Source: an uncultured Cellulophaga sp.
Lineage (GTDB): Bacteria > Bacteroidota > Bacteroidia > Flavobacteriales > Flavobacteriaceae
Assembly: GCA_947492955.1 (NCBI GenBank)
Contig: CANLOV010000001.1
Span: 310,001-374,000 of the forward strand
Direction of reading: 5' to 3'
Length of the DNA stretch: 64,000 bases
Part shown: piece by piece, positions 46,002 through 56,144 of the stretch
How the letters are laid out: each line of letters begins with the position of its first letter
How positions within the stretch are numbered: position 1 is the stretch's first letter
Notes under the pieces: generated by a model
Databases searched by the model: none
Told to the model about the DNA's origin: nothing
The model's input: the letters and a program-made list of their open reading frames with translations, nothing else
Program-made: the position numbers and the translations under genes

Positions 46002-46453
46002 TGAAAGCTGTAATACAGAGAGTTTCAAGGGCTAGTGTAACAGTAGAAAGTAATATAGTATCGGCTATAAGTAATGGACTTTTAATTTTTGTAGGCGTAG
46101 AAGATAACGATACTATGGAGGATGTAGTATGGCTGTCTAAAAAAGTAGTGAACTTAAGGATTTTTAATGATGACGAAGGAGTCATGAATAAATCATTATT
46201 AGCTGTAAATGGTGATTCAATAATAGTAAGTCAGTTTACTTTACAGGCTTCTACTAAAAAAGGAAACAGACCTTCTTATATAAAAGCATCTAAGCCAATC
46301 ATTGCAGTTCCTATATATGAAGCTTTTATTAAAAGCGTAGAAAATGAGTTGGGTAAAAAAGTAGGTTCAGGAGTTTTTGGGGCAGATATGAAGGTGGAAT
46401 TACTCAACGACGGACCTGTAACTATACTTATAGATACAAAAAATAAAGAATAG
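46001..46453 (+). CDS. dtd: D-aminoacyl-tRNA deacylase
   Basis: 150 residues. The two Dtd motifs are present: SQFTL (about residues 79-83, VSQFTLQAST) and the C-terminal GVFGADMKVELLNDGPVTI. It clears D-aminoacyl-tRNA (and Gly-tRNA-Ala) using RNA-based catalysis at the dimer interface. Confidence 0.96.
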   Translation: MKAVIQRVSRASVTVESNIVSAISNGLLIFVGVEDNDTMEDVVWLSKKVVNLRIFNDDEGVMNKSLLAVNGDSIIVSQFTLQASTKKGNRPSYIKASKPIIAVPIYEAFIKSVENELGKKVGSGVFGADMKVELLNDGPVTILIDTKNKE

Positions 46454-46476
46454 TATACATTTTATACATTTTTTTC

Positions 46477-46507
46477 TTTGATAAGGTAAGAAAATTAGTA
46501 ACTTTTC
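46477..46507 (+). promoter_or_regulatory. Candidate promoter of the DUF3857 pair
   Basis: TTTG (46477-46480), 18 bases, TAACTTTTCG (46499-46508). The -7 element differs from TAnnTTTG by one base. The UTR would be about 30 bases. Confidence 0.42.
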
Positions 46508-46543
46508 GTTTTTATTTTACCAAACCGATTTATACCAATTTTA

Positions 46544-48460
46544 ATGCGCTTATTCTTTATTATATGCCTTGCATTATGTCTTCAAAATGCAAAGGCTCAA
46601 GATTTTCATTATTCTTATAATTCTATAGATGCAACTCTTATTGAGAATGCAGATGCAGTGGTGCGTTTAGATGAGATGTTTGTGGAGATCCCGGCTGTAG
46701 ATCAAATCATAGTAAAAAATAAAAGGGTTGTAACAGTTTTAAATAAAAAAGGAGATAAGCATATTCATGCGCGAGCTTGGTATAATGAAGGAAGAAAAGT
46801 CAAAAATATACAAGCTATAATTTACAATGCGGAAGGCGTAGAAATAGATAAAGTCAAAGAAAAAGATTTTAAAGATGTTAGTGCTGTTAGTGGAGGTACG
46901 TTGTATTCAGATTCAAGGGTAAAGTACATGGAGTATACACCAACGCAGTACCCTTATACGGTTGTGTTTACTAGTGAAATAATGTCTAAAAATACTGGTT
47001 TTGTTCCATCTTGGTATTTTATAGATGGTTACCGAGTTAGTGTGGAGAAAAGTGTTTTTCGGGTTACTTATGATGGTAGTGTAGGTATTCTTAATAAAGA
47101 ATATAATTTTAATGAAAAAATTATAAATAAAAGTAAAGAAGGTGATTTAAGTTATGTTGCAGAAAATTTAAAAGCAATTAAATATGAACGTTTAAGTCCT
47201 AATTCTAGAAATTTTTTTCCAAGGCTAATGGTAGCTCCTAAGAATTTTAATTACGAAGGTTATATAGGGAATACAGGAGATTGGAGGACTATTGGTAAGT
47301 GGATGTATGATGAATTATTGGAAAATAGAGTTGAGCTTTCTGAAAGTACTAAGAAAAAAGTAAAAAAAATGGTATCAGGGGTTGATGATGTAAAAGAAAA
47401 GGTGAAAATAATATATAAATATGTGCAAGACAATACTCGATATATAAGCGTTCAAGAAGGAATAGGTGGTATCCAGCCAATAAAGGCAATAGATGTTGAT
47501 AGGGTGAAATATGGTGATTGTAAAGGATTGACAAATTATACAAAGGCACTTTTGCAAGTTGCTGATATTAATGCTAATTACACTAGAGTTTATGCTTCAA
47601 GAAATAATCAACAAGATATTGATAAAAATTTCCCGACATTTTTAGGACAAACAAATCATGTCATATTAAATGTGCCTATTGAAAATGAAGAAGATGTTTG
47701 GTTGGAATGTACTAGTCAAATAATGCCGTTTAATTTTTTAGGTGATTTTACAGATGATAGAAATGTTTTTGTAATTACACCTGAAGGAGGTAAAATTATA
47801 AAAACACCTGCATATATAAATGAGGATAATTATAAAAAAACGGAAGCAGTATATACTGTAAATGAAAGAGGAGATATATCTGGAGATATAATAATTACTA
47901 CTAAAGGGATACAATATGATGATAGGTTTTATTTAGAAGAAAAGAAAGAGGAAGATATTATAAAGCAATATAAAGATTACTGGAAAGGAATTAATAATTT
48001 GAAGCTTAATAAACATGAGTTTTCTAATGATAGAGATGATGTAGTTTTTACTGAAAAAGTAAAACTAGAAGCAACTAGTTATGGAACATTAAGTGGTGAT
48101 AGATTGTTATTTGTTGTAAACGCATTTAACAAAAACACAAGTGTTCCTGATAGATATAGAAATAGAAAATTACCTTTTGAAATACAAAGAGGTTATTTAG
48201 ACGAAGATGAGTTTTTAGTAAGAATACCAGAGAATTATACAATAGAATCTTTCCCTGAGTCAAAAGATATAGAAACCAATTATGGAAAATATTCAATTTC
48301 TTTAGAACTACAAGAAGGCAAAAAATCAATCCTTTACAAAAGAAGCTTACTTATAAAAAAAGGTATGTACCCAAAAGAAGCTTATGCAGACTATAGAGAT
48401 TTTAGAAAGCAAGTAGCGCGTGCAGAAAACTCAAAGATAGTACTAGTAAAAGCAAAGTAA
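46544..48460 (+). CDS. DUF3857/transglutaminase-like secreted protein (first paralog)
   Basis: 638 residues with a signal peptide (1-18). DUF3857 beta domain (about 50-210), transglutaminase-like domain (about 275-395) and DUF3858-like beta domain. The transglutaminase Cys is present in GDCKGLTNY (about residue 327) and the His in TNHVIL; the third residue is Glu in WLECTSQ rather than Asp. Such proteins are common in Bacteroidota envelopes; substrates are unknown. It is probably co-transcribed with the next gene, which starts 20 bp after its stop. Confidence 0.85.
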   Translation: MRLFFIICLALCLQNAKAQDFHYSYNSIDATLIENADAVVRLDEMFVEIPAVDQIIVKNKRVVTVLNKKGDKHIHARAWYNEGRKVKNIQAIIYNAEGVEIDKVKEKDFKDVSAVSGGTLYSDSRVKYMEYTPTQYPYTVVFTSEIMSKNTGFVPSWYFIDGYRVSVEKSVFRVTYDGSVGILNKEYNFNEKIINKSKEGDLSYVAENLKAIKYERLSPNSRNFFPRLMVAPKNFNYEGYIGNTGDWRTIGKWMYDELLENRVELSESTKKKVKKMVSGVDDVKEKVKIIYKYVQDNTRYISVQEGIGGIQPIKAIDVDRVKYGDCKGLTNYTKALLQVADINANYTRVYASRNNQQDIDKNFPTFLGQTNHVILNVPIENEEDVWLECTSQIMPFNFLGDFTDDRNVFVITPEGGKIIKTPAYINEDNYKKTEAVYTVNERGDISGDIIITTKGIQYDDRFYLEEKKEEDIIKQYKDYWKGINNLKLNKHEFSNDRDDVVFTEKVKLEATSYGTLSGDRLLFVVNAFNKNTSVPDRYRNRKLPFEIQRGYLDEDEFLVRIPENYTIESFPESKDIETNYGKYSISLELQEGKKSILYKRSLLIKKGMYPKEAYADYRDFRKQVARAENSKIVLVKAK

Positions 48461-48480
48461 AATTTAAGAACTATAAAACA

Positions 48481-50481
48481 ATGAATAATAGTATAAAATT
48501 ATTAGGGTTCTTTTTATTAGTGTCCTATGGGCTAACAGCTCAGAATGTAAAGTTTGGAAAAGTTTCAAAAGAAGAATTGTTAGAAACAAAGTATGAAAAA
48601 GATACAACTGCTTCAGCTTTAGTGTTATATAGGAATTTAAGTTTAAACTATAATTATTCTCAGAATACCGGGTTTGATGTTGTTACAAATGTTAGAGAGC
48701 GAATTAAAATTTATAATAAAGAAGGTTTTAGGTATGCAACTATAAGAGAAAGGTTATATAAAGCAAGTAGTGAGGAAGAATCTATTTCTGGATTAAAAGC
48801 TTATAGCTATAATATAGAGAATAATGAAATAGTTAAAAGTAAATTGAAGGGTTCTGATGTCTTTAAAGAGAATGTGAGTAAATATTATAAAGAAGAAAAG
48901 TTTACCATGCCTAATGTAAAAGAAGGAACTGTCATTGAATATGAGTATCAAATACATTCGCCATTTGCTTATTCTATTGATGAGATTTTTTTACAATATG
49001 ATATCCCAATAAAAAAACAAGAAATAAGAATAGCAACACCAGAATATTTTTCTTTTAAACCTAATATGAAAGGGTATTTGCTTGTTATTCCAAAGCAATC
49101 AAGAAAATCTGATAAAATAATATTTAAGTCAAAAACGAGAAACAATAATGTAACAAGTTATGATTATAATACACAAGATTATATAGTTGATGTGGTAGAA
49201 TATAATATGAATAATGTTCCTGCTTTAAAAGAAGAACCGTTTGTAAATAATATGAATAATTATAGGTCTAGCGTTAATTATGAGTTGCAATATGTTCAGT
49301 TTCCAAGGCAGACTATGGAAACATATACCACAACCTGGGAAAGTGTGGTAAAGAAAATTTATGAGAGTGATAATTTTGGCGGACAATTAAAATTGACAGG
49401 TTATTTTAAAAAGCCGTTAGTGGAAATTATAAAGAATGCATCTAGCCTAGAAGAAAAATTGGGAGTAATTTTTTTTCATGTTCAAGGGCATATGAATTGG
49501 AATAAATATTATGGTAAGTACGCAGATTTAGGAGTAAAAAAGGCATATAAAGAAAAAACAGGTAGTGTGGCAGATATTAATTTAATGTTAGTGGCTATGC
49601 TAAGAGAAGTAGGTATAGATGCTAATCCTGTTTTAGTAAGTACAAGAAGTCATGGAGTGCCAATGTTTCCAACAAATGAAGGTTTTAATTATGTTATAGC
49701 AGCGGCTAAAATAGGAGATAATGTTATTTTAATGGATGCATCAAATAAATACACAAAGCCAAATTTATTAGCTACCAGAGCATTAAATTGGTTTGGGAGG
49801 TTAGTAAAAAAAGATGGTACTTCTTATGCAATCTCTACATTTCCTAAAAAACTATCTAGGGAAATATGTATGATGCAGTTGAATCTTAATGAGAATGGAG
49901 ATTTAGAAGGTAAAATGAGAAAAACATATACTGATTATAATGCGTATGTTTTTAGAAATAAAAATGGAAGCACTTCGGAAGATGATTATTTAGAAAATCT
50001 AGAAAATGAAAATAATGGTATGGAAATTTCTAATTATGAAATTGAAAACAAGGCATTTATTGGTAAACCAATAATGGAAAAATTTGATGTGTCTATAGAA
50101 TCACAAGCAGATGTAATAGGGGATAAAATTTATTTTTCACCACTTTTTTTTAATACAAAAAAAGAAAATCCTTTTAAATTAGAAGAAAGAAATTATCCGA
50201 TAGATTTTACATTTCCATGGCAAGAAAAATATACTGTAAATATTACTATTCCAGATGGCTATAAGGTAGAGTCAATACCAGAAAGTATTAAGCTTGGTTT
50301 AGAAGATAATATAGGAAAGTTTGTGTATAACATTGTTGCAAAAGGTAACCAGTTACAAATAGTGGTAGATTTAAAAGTAAATTCAGCAATAATACCAGCA
50401 CAAAATTATCTAGGAATTAAAGAATTTTATAAAAAAGTAATAGAAAAAGAAACAGAAAAAGTAGTTTTATCTAAAATTTAG
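48481..50481 (+). CDS. DUF3857 secreted protein, transglutaminase-dead paralog
   Basis: 666 residues with signal peptide (1-20, GLTAQ) and the same order as the upstream gene. At the transglutaminase site GDC is replaced by GSV (TGSVADINL) and NHV by NYV (NEGFNYVIA), while the acidic residue is kept (ILMDASNKY). With neither Cys nor His it cannot be a transglutaminase or protease of this family; it may be a binding partner of the first paralog. Ends 4 bp before the MazG-like gene. Confidence 0.85.
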   Translation: MNNSIKLLGFFLLVSYGLTAQNVKFGKVSKEELLETKYEKDTTASALVLYRNLSLNYNYSQNTGFDVVTNVRERIKIYNKEGFRYATIRERLYKASSEEESISGLKAYSYNIENNEIVKSKLKGSDVFKENVSKYYKEEKFTMPNVKEGTVIEYEYQIHSPFAYSIDEIFLQYDIPIKKQEIRIATPEYFSFKPNMKGYLLVIPKQSRKSDKIIFKSKTRNNNVTSYDYNTQDYIVDVVEYNMNNVPALKEEPFVNNMNNYRSSVNYELQYVQFPRQTMETYTTTWESVVKKIYESDNFGGQLKLTGYFKKPLVEIIKNASSLEEKLGVIFFHVQGHMNWNKYYGKYADLGVKKAYKEKTGSVADINLMLVAMLREVGIDANPVLVSTRSHGVPMFPTNEGFNYVIAAAKIGDNVILMDASNKYTKPNLLATRALNWFGRLVKKDGTSYAISTFPKKLSREICMMQLNLNENGDLEGKMRKTYTDYNAYVFRNKNGSTSEDDYLENLENENNGMEISNYEIENKAFIGKPIMEKFDVSIESQADVIGDKIYFSPLFFNTKKENPFKLEERNYPIDFTFPWQEKYTVNITIPDGYKVESIPESIKLGLEDNIGKFVYNIVAKGNQLQIVVDLKVNSAIIPAQNYLGIKEFYKKVIEKETEKVVLSKI

Positions 50482-50485
50482 ATAA

Positions 50486-50812
50486 ATGAATATAAAAGAT
50501 GCACAGTTAACCGTAGACAATTGGATAAAAGACCATGGTGTTCGTTATTTTAATGAATTAACGAATATGGCACAGTTAACAGAAGAAGTAGGAGAGGTAG
50601 CTAGGATAATAGCACGCAGGTATGGAGAGCAGAGTGAAAAAGAGTCTGATAAAGGGAAAGATTTAGGAGAAGAGTTAGCAGATGTACTTTTTGTGGTTTT
50701 GTGTTTGGCTAACCAAACTGGGGTAGATTTACAAAAAGCGTTTGATGCTAAATTAGATTTAAAAACAAAGCGTGATCATGATCGGCATCAGAACAATAAA
50801 AAGCTTAAATAA
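50486..50812 (+). CDS. MazG-like nucleotide pyrophosphohydrolase
   Basis: 108 residues, MazG/NTP-PPase fold. LTEEVGEVARIIARR and EELADVLFVVLCLAN give the EExxE...ExxD Mg-binding set. It would hydrolyse a nucleoside triphosphate to the monophosphate in the cytosol; the substrate is unclear. Four bases after the second DUF3857 gene. Confidence 0.9.
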   Translation: MNIKDAQLTVDNWIKDHGVRYFNELTNMAQLTEEVGEVARIIARRYGEQSEKESDKGKDLGEELADVLFVVLCLANQTGVDLQKAFDAKLDLKTKRDHDRHQNNKKLK

Positions 50813-50890
50813 TAGTATATTTGCATTTCTATTTTTTTAGCAACTAGATAAAATTATTTTTAGTAGCTATAATTTTAAAAATACAATACC

Positions 50891-52120
50891 TTGAAACTAC
50901 ACTTATCTACTCAGTCCAATTATAAAATACAAAAAGATATAAGAATAACAGGCTCTAAAAGTGAGTCTAACAGGCTTTTATTGTTACAAGCATTATATCC
51001 TACAATAGAAATTAGTAATGTATCTAATTCGGATGATGCACAAGTAATGGCAAAAGGATTAGGGATAAGTAATGGCGAGGTAGATATACACCATGCAGGA
51101 ACGGCAATGCGTTTTTTAACTGCTTATTTTGCTTCGCAAGAAGGTAAAGAAGTAGTGTTAACAGGCTCTAAACGTATGACAGAGCGCCCTATAAAAGTAT
51201 TAGTGGAAGCTTTACAAGATTTAGGAGCAGATATATCTTATGTTAATCAAGAAGGGTATCCTCCAATAAAAATTACAGGAAAAACTTTAGTAAAAGATAA
51301 AGTTAGTTTACCAGCTAATATTAGTAGTCAATACATATCGGCACTACTTTTAATAGCACCTAGTTTAGAAAACGGAATAGAATTAGAGTTGGTAGGTAAA
51401 ATAACATCTGTACCATATATAAAAATGACCTTGGCTTTACTGTCTCAAATAGGTGTTAATAGTTCTTTTAATGGTAATATAGTAAAAGTAGCGCCTAAAA
51501 AAGAAGTAGGGAAAACAGCCTTAGTGGTAGAGTCAGATTGGAGTTCGGCATCATACTTCTATAGTATAGTAGCTATGGGTAAAGTAGGTACGGAAGTTTC
51601 CTTATCGGCATATAAAAAAGACAGTTTACAAGGAGATAGTGTATTGTCAGAAATCTATACTTCTTTTGGGGTATCTACTACTTATAAAGAAAATACAGTT
51701 ATTCTAAAAAAAGAAGAGGAAAATAAAAATAATAAAGTAACATTCGATTTGTCTAATGCTCCAGATATAGCGCAGACTATAGCGGTTACCTGTTTTGGTT
51801 TAGGTGTGGCATGTCATTTAACAGGGCTGCATACGCTTAAAATTAAGGAAACAGATAGGTTAGAGGCTTTAAAAGCAGAATTATCTAAATTGGGAGCGCA
51901 GATATCAGTTACGGATAAGACACTAACATTAGAAGCTTCAGGTACTATAAATAATGAAGTTGCTATAGATACCTATAATGATCATAGAATGGCAATGGCA
52001 TTTGCGCCATTGGCTTTAAAAACTAGTATTTTAATTAACGATGCAGAGGTAGTTTCTAAGTCGTATCCAGATTTTTGGAAAGATATGGAAACCTTAGAAA
52101 TTAATGTTAAAAATATTTAA
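50891..52120 (+). CDS. aroA: 3-phosphoshikimate 1-carboxyvinyltransferase (EPSP synthase)
   Basis: 409 residues; start is TTG at 50891, since no ATG precedes the conserved ITGSKSESNRLLLLQ. Other motifs: HAGTAMRFLTAYFA, SKRMTERPIKVLVEALQDLG, SSQYISALLLIAP, WSSASYFYSI, KETDRLEALKAEL, and DHRMAMAFAPLAL. It joins shikimate-3-phosphate and PEP, one of the shikimate steps feeding chorismate for the 39.5-43.4 kb operon. LxGxGTAxRx is replaced by HAGTAMRFL, normal for Bacteroidota. Confidence 0.94.
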   Translation: MKLHLSTQSNYKIQKDIRITGSKSESNRLLLLQALYPTIEISNVSNSDDAQVMAKGLGISNGEVDIHHAGTAMRFLTAYFASQEGKEVVLTGSKRMTERPIKVLVEALQDLGADISYVNQEGYPPIKITGKTLVKDKVSLPANISSQYISALLLIAPSLENGIELELVGKITSVPYIKMTLALLSQIGVNSSFNGNIVKVAPKKEVGKTALVVESDWSSASYFYSIVAMGKVGTEVSLSAYKKDSLQGDSVLSEIYTSFGVSTTYKENTVILKKEEENKNNKVTFDLSNAPDIAQTIAVTCFGLGVACHLTGLHTLKIKETDRLEALKAELSKLGAQISVTDKTLTLEASGTINNEVAIDTYNDHRMAMAFAPLALKTSILINDAEVVSKSYPDFWKDMETLEINVKNI

Positions 52121-52132
52121 TTAGGGATTTAC

Positions 52133-52164
52133 TTGACAACCCCCTAGTTGGAATTGTATATTTG
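52133..52164 (+). promoter_or_regulatory. Promoter of queA (good match)
   Basis: TTG (52133-52135), 21 bases, TATATTTG (52157-52164), then CTGCCGC. This is an excellent match to the Bacteroidota TTTG-N19-21-TAnnTTTG form. The transcript would start about 52169, with a 30-base UTR before the ATG at 52199. Confidence 0.62.
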
Positions 52165-52198
52165 CTGCCGCAAAAAACTGCTAACGAAAACTTTATAA

Positions 52199-53248
52199 AT
52201 GAAATTATCAAACTTTAATTTTGAATTACCAGACGATTTATTAGCGGAATATCCTGCAGAAAACAGGGATGAGTCTAAATTAATGGTAATCCATAGAGAA
52301 ACAGGAAAAATTGAGCACAAAATGTTCAAAGACCTTATTAATTATTTTGATGAGGGAGATGTTATGGTATTAAATAACACCAAAGTTTTTCCAGCTCGTT
52401 TATATGGTAATAAAGAAAAGACAGGAGCAAGGATAGAAGTATTCTTGTTAAGAGAGTTAAATGAAGAGCAACGTCTTTGGGATGTATTAGTAGATCCAGC
52501 CAGAAAAATAAGAATTGGTAATAAGTTGTATTTCGGTGATGATGATACTTTAGTAGCTGAGGTTATAGATAATACTACATCTAGAGGTAGAACATTACGT
52601 TTTTTATATGATGGTTCTTATACAGATTTTAGAAGAAAATTAAGAGAATTAGGAGAAACACCATTACCTAAGTATATTAAGAGAGACGTAGAGCCAGAAG
52701 ATGAGGATCGCTACCAAACTATTTATGCAAAGCATGAAGGAGCGGTTGCGGCACCAACAGCAGGACTACATTTTTCTAAGCACCTTTTAAAAAGGTTAGA
52801 AATTAAAGGAGTAGATTTTGCAGAGTTAACATTACACGTAGGTCTTGGAACTTTTAATCCAGTTGAAGTAGAAGATTTGTCTAAGCACAAAATGGATAGT
52901 GAAGAGTTAGTTATAGATGAAAAAGCAACAGAGGTTGTTAATAATGCTAAAAATAACAAAAGAAAAATTTGTGCAGTAGGTACAACAGTAATGAGAGGCT
53001 TGGAAAGTGCTGTATCATCTAATCAAATGTTGAATACGTATGAAGGGTGGACAAATAAGTTTATATTTCCTCCATATGATTTTAGCATAGCTAACTGTAT
53101 GGTAACTAATTTCCATTTGCCTAAATCTACTTTATTAATGATGGTTTCTGCATTTATTGGTCACGATTTAATGAAAAAAGCATACAAAGAAGCAATTCTG
53201 GAGAAATATGAGTTTTACTCATATGGAGATGCAATGCTAATTATATAG
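52199..53248 (+). CDS. queA: S-adenosylmethionine:tRNA ribosyltransferase-isomerase
   Basis: 349 residues. [75 protein letters not shown] and THLPKSTLL-like [17 protein letters not shown] are all QueA hallmarks. It adds the cyclopentene precursor in queuosine synthesis of tRNA. Confidence 0.96.
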   Translation: MKLSNFNFELPDDLLAEYPAENRDESKLMVIHRETGKIEHKMFKDLINYFDEGDVMVLNNTKVFPARLYGNKEKTGARIEVFLLRELNEEQRLWDVLVDPARKIRIGNKLYFGDDDTLVAEVIDNTTSRGRTLRFLYDGSYTDFRRKLRELGETPLPKYIKRDVEPEDEDRYQTIYAKHEGAVAAPTAGLHFSKHLLKRLEIKGVDFAELTLHVGLGTFNPVEVEDLSKHKMDSEELVIDEKATEVVNNAKNNKRKICAVGTTVMRGLESAVSSNQMLNTYEGWTNKFIFPPYDFSIANCMVTNFHLPKSTLLMMVSAFIGHDLMKKAYKEAILEKYEFYSYGDAMLII

Positions 53249-53306
53249 ACATTTCATTTGTTAATCGCTTTAGTAGTTAAGGTGGTTTAATAAACATTAA
53301 ATAAAT

Positions 53307-53351
53307 AAAAAATCCCGCTTTATAGAAATACTTAAAGTTGGGATTTTTTTT
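53307..53351 (+). terminator. Terminator of queA
   Basis: An A6 run, a stem of ATCCC...CTTTA against TAAAG...GGGAT with an inner mismatch, then a T-run (53344-53351). Position is between queA and rlmN, so the two are separate units. Confidence 0.72.
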
Positions 53352-53378
53352 GAATATTACTTTACAGTAGTCGCCATT

Positions 53379-54422
53379 GTGAAAAAAACAGAAAAAAAAG
53401 ACATACGAGCCTTAACTAAGGAGCAATTAAGGGCATTCTTTGTAGCTAATGGAGATAAAGCTTTTAGGGGTAACCAGGTATACGAGTGGTTGTGGCAAAA
53501 ATCTGCTCATAGTTTTGAGGCAATGACAAATGTTTCTAAGGAAACAAGAGAAATGTTAGAAGCTAATTTTGTAATAAATCATATAAAAGTAGATTTAATG
53601 CAACGTAGCAAAGATGGTACTATTAAAAATGCTGTGCGATTGCATGATGATTTAATTGTAGAGTCTGTATTAATACCAACAAAAACAAGGACTACGGCTT
53701 GTGTTTCTAGTCAGGTAGGTTGTAGTTTAGATTGTAAGTTTTGTGCTACTGCGCGCTTAAAGCGTATGCGAAATTTAAATCCAGATGAAATTTACGACCA
53801 AGTTGTTGCAATAGATAATGAGAGTAGATTATATTTTGATAGACCTTTGAGTAATATTGTTTTTATGGGTATGGGAGAGCCGCTCATGAATTATAATAAT
53901 GTGTTAAAGGCAATAGATAAAATAACATCTCCAGAAGGTTTAGGGATGTCGCCAAGAAGGATAACGGTATCCACATCGGGTGTGCCTAAAATGATCCGTA
54001 AAATGGCAGATGAAGAGGTGAAGTTTAAGTTGGCAGTATCATTACACTCCGCTATAGATGAAATAAGGACCTCTATAATGCCTTTTAATGCTAATTTTAC
54101 TTTAGCGGAGTTGCGTAAATCATTGCAGTATTGGTATGGAAAAACTAAAAGTAGAATTACATACGAGTATGTAGTTTGGAACGGAATAAACGACACTAAA
54201 AAAGATGCCGATGCTTTAGTGAACTTCTGTAAATTTGCACCTTCTAAAGTAAATTTAATAGAGTACAATCCTATAGATGACGGAGAATTTCAGCAAGCAT
54301 CTAATAGTGCAATAGAACAATATGTAGAAACATTAGAAAACGCAGGGATAACAGTAACGGTACGTAGATCTAGAGGTAAAGATATAGATGCAGCCTGCGG
54401 TCAATTAGCTAATAAATCATAA
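53379..54422 (+). CDS. rlmN: Dual-specificity RNA (adenine-C2)-methyltransferase RlmN
   Basis: 347 residues, starting at GTG (53379-53381). The N-terminal domain has EQLRAFFVANGDKAFRGNQVYEWLW. The radical-SAM motif is CSLDCKFCAT (CxxxCxxC), then MGMGEPLMNYNNV, STSGVPKMI and the C-terminal catalytic Cys in RSRGKDIDAACGQLA. It methylates A2503 of 23S rRNA and A37 of tRNA with a 4Fe-4S cluster. Confidence 0.95.
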   Translation: MKKTEKKDIRALTKEQLRAFFVANGDKAFRGNQVYEWLWQKSAHSFEAMTNVSKETREMLEANFVINHIKVDLMQRSKDGTIKNAVRLHDDLIVESVLIPTKTRTTACVSSQVGCSLDCKFCATARLKRMRNLNPDEIYDQVVAIDNESRLYFDRPLSNIVFMGMGEPLMNYNNVLKAIDKITSPEGLGMSPRRITVSTSGVPKMIRKMADEEVKFKLAVSLHSAIDEIRTSIMPFNANFTLAELRKSLQYWYGKTKSRITYEYVVWNGINDTKKDADALVNFCKFAPSKVNLIEYNPIDDGEFQQASNSAIEQYVETLENAGITVTVRRSRGKDIDAACGQLANKS

Positions 54423-54526
54423 TATTAATTTTTTAGCTATGCATGCTCTTTTAATAGTAACTACCTTTTAAATTTTAGTTAGCTTTACAGAACCAAACTA
54501 TTTTGTCTTATTAGAGGCTTGTATCA

Positions 54527-55504
54527 ATGAAAATTGTAGCGCAAATAAAGGAACCAGTTAGTGAAGAAATGGAAATTTTTGAGAAAAAATTCCATGAAGC
54601 AATGTCTTCAAAAGTAGCGCTACTTAACAGAATTACATATTATATAGTAAATAGAAAGGGGAAGCAAATGCGTCCCATGTTTGTCTTTTTAACAGCTAAA
54701 TTATTAGCTAATGGAGAGGTGAATGAACGTACTTATCGTGGAGCATCTGTAATAGAATTAATACATACAGCCACTTTAGTTCACGACGATGTGGTAGATG
54801 AAAGTAATAAACGCCGTGGTTTTTTCTCTATAAATGCACTCTGGAAAAATAAGATAGCTGTTTTGGTTGGCGATTATTTGCTTTCTAAAGGTTTGTTATT
54901 GTCTATAGATAATGGGGATTTCGATTTGTTAAAAATCATATCTGTTGCGGTTAGAGAGATGAGTGAAGGAGAATTGTTGCAGATAGAAAAAGCTAGGCGC
55001 TTAGATATTACAGAAGAAGTTTATTATGATATTATACGTCAGAAGACGGCAACTTTAATTGCTGCTTGTTGTAGTTTAGGAGCTTGCTCTGTAAAGCCAG
55101 AATCTAAAGAAGTTGAAATTTTTCGCAAGTTTGGCGAATTGTGCGGAATGGCATTTCAAATAAAAGATGACTTGTTTGATTATGGAGAAACAAAAATAGG
55201 AAAGCCAACAGGTATAGATATTAAAGAGCAAAAAATGACCTTGCCACTAATATATGTATTAAACACTTGTTCTAAACAAGAAAAAAAGTGGCTTATAAAC
55301 TCTGTAAAGAATCACAATAAAGATAAAAAGCGAGTAAAAGAAGTTATTGCTTTTGTAAAGCAACATGGAGGATTGGCTTATGCAGAAACAAAAATGATGG
55401 CTTTTAAAGAAGAGGCGTTGGCATTGTTAAGTACTTACCCAGATTCCGAATACAAAAACTCACTAGAATTAATGGTGAATTATGTGGTTGATAGGAAAAA
55501 ATAA
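54527..55504 (+). CDS. Long-chain polyprenyl diphosphate synthase
   Basis: 325 residues. First Asp-rich motif HDDVVDE (about 86-92), KMRP-like GKQMRPMFVFL, second Asp-rich motif QIKDDLFDYGE. The residue before the first motif is small (Val/Leu), suggesting a long product such as the octaprenyl or heptaprenyl tail of menaquinone. Product length is not certain. Cytosolic or membrane-associated. Confidence 0.9.
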   Translation: MKIVAQIKEPVSEEMEIFEKKFHEAMSSKVALLNRITYYIVNRKGKQMRPMFVFLTAKLLANGEVNERTYRGASVIELIHTATLVHDDVVDESNKRRGFFSINALWKNKIAVLVGDYLLSKGLLLSIDNGDFDLLKIISVAVREMSEGELLQIEKARRLDITEEVYYDIIRQKTATLIAACCSLGACSVKPESKEVEIFRKFGELCGMAFQIKDDLFDYGETKIGKPTGIDIKEQKMTLPLIYVLNTCSKQEKKWLINSVKNHNKDKKRVKEVIAFVKQHGGLAYAETKMMAFKEEALALLSTYPDSEYKNSLELMVNYVVDRKK

Positions 55505-55580
55505 TTAAAATAAAACTGCATTAGGCAACCATTTCAAAGTAAAACGCGTCTATAGATATAGAAGACAATCTTATAAGGCT

Positions 55581-56144
55581 TTGAAAATTATTACACTTTA
55601 TAAAAACGAAACCAAGCTTATAAAAAAAGCAGCAACTAGCAACAGTGAAGCACAGCGTTTTATATATGAGAAATACGCTCCTAAAATGTTAGGTGTGTGT
55701 AGGCAATATATAAAAGACTTGCAATTTGCCGAAGATGTAATGGTGGGAGGTTTTGTAAAAGTTTTTTTAAATCTAAATAAATTTAAATTTCAAGGAAGTT
55801 TTGAGGGGTGGATTAGAAAAATAATGGTGAGAGAAAGTATAAGCTACTTAAGAAAAAAACAATTTGTAGTCTATGATGATACTTTGTGTGATGAAAATAG
55901 TTTTTCGGAGGATAATGATACTTCTTATTTTGAAGTAGAGCATATTCAGAATTTAATAGATGGTTTACCGCAAGGATATAAAATGGTTTTTGTTTTGTAT
56001 GCTATAGAAGGTTATAAGCATAAAGAAATAGCAGAAATATTAGAAATAGCAGAAAGTACTTCAAAATCACAATTGTTTAAAGCCAGGTTGTTACTTCAAA
56101 AGAAATTAAAAGAAAAAAACACTATTGGGTATGGAGTCAGATAA
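55581..56144 (+). CDS. ECF-type RNA polymerase sigma factor
   Basis: 187 residues with a TTG start (55581-55583). Region 2: SEAQRFIYEKYAPKMLGVCRQYIKDLQFAEDVMVGGFVKVFLNLNKFKFQGSFEGWIRKIMVRESISYLRKK. Region 4: GLPQGYKMVFVLYAIEGYKHKEIAEILEIAESTSKSQLFKARLLLQKKL. It is thus a sigma-70 family ECF factor of the Bacteroidota type. Its gene overlaps the next one by 14 bp, so that protein is presumably its anti-sigma partner. Confidence 0.93.
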   Translation: MKIITLYKNETKLIKKAATSNSEAQRFIYEKYAPKMLGVCRQYIKDLQFAEDVMVGGFVKVFLNLNKFKFQGSFEGWIRKIMVRESISYLRKKQFVVYDDTLCDENSFSEDNDTSYFEVEHIQNLIDGLPQGYKMVFVLYAIEGYKHKEIAEILEIAESTSKSQLFKARLLLQKKLKEKNTIGYGVR

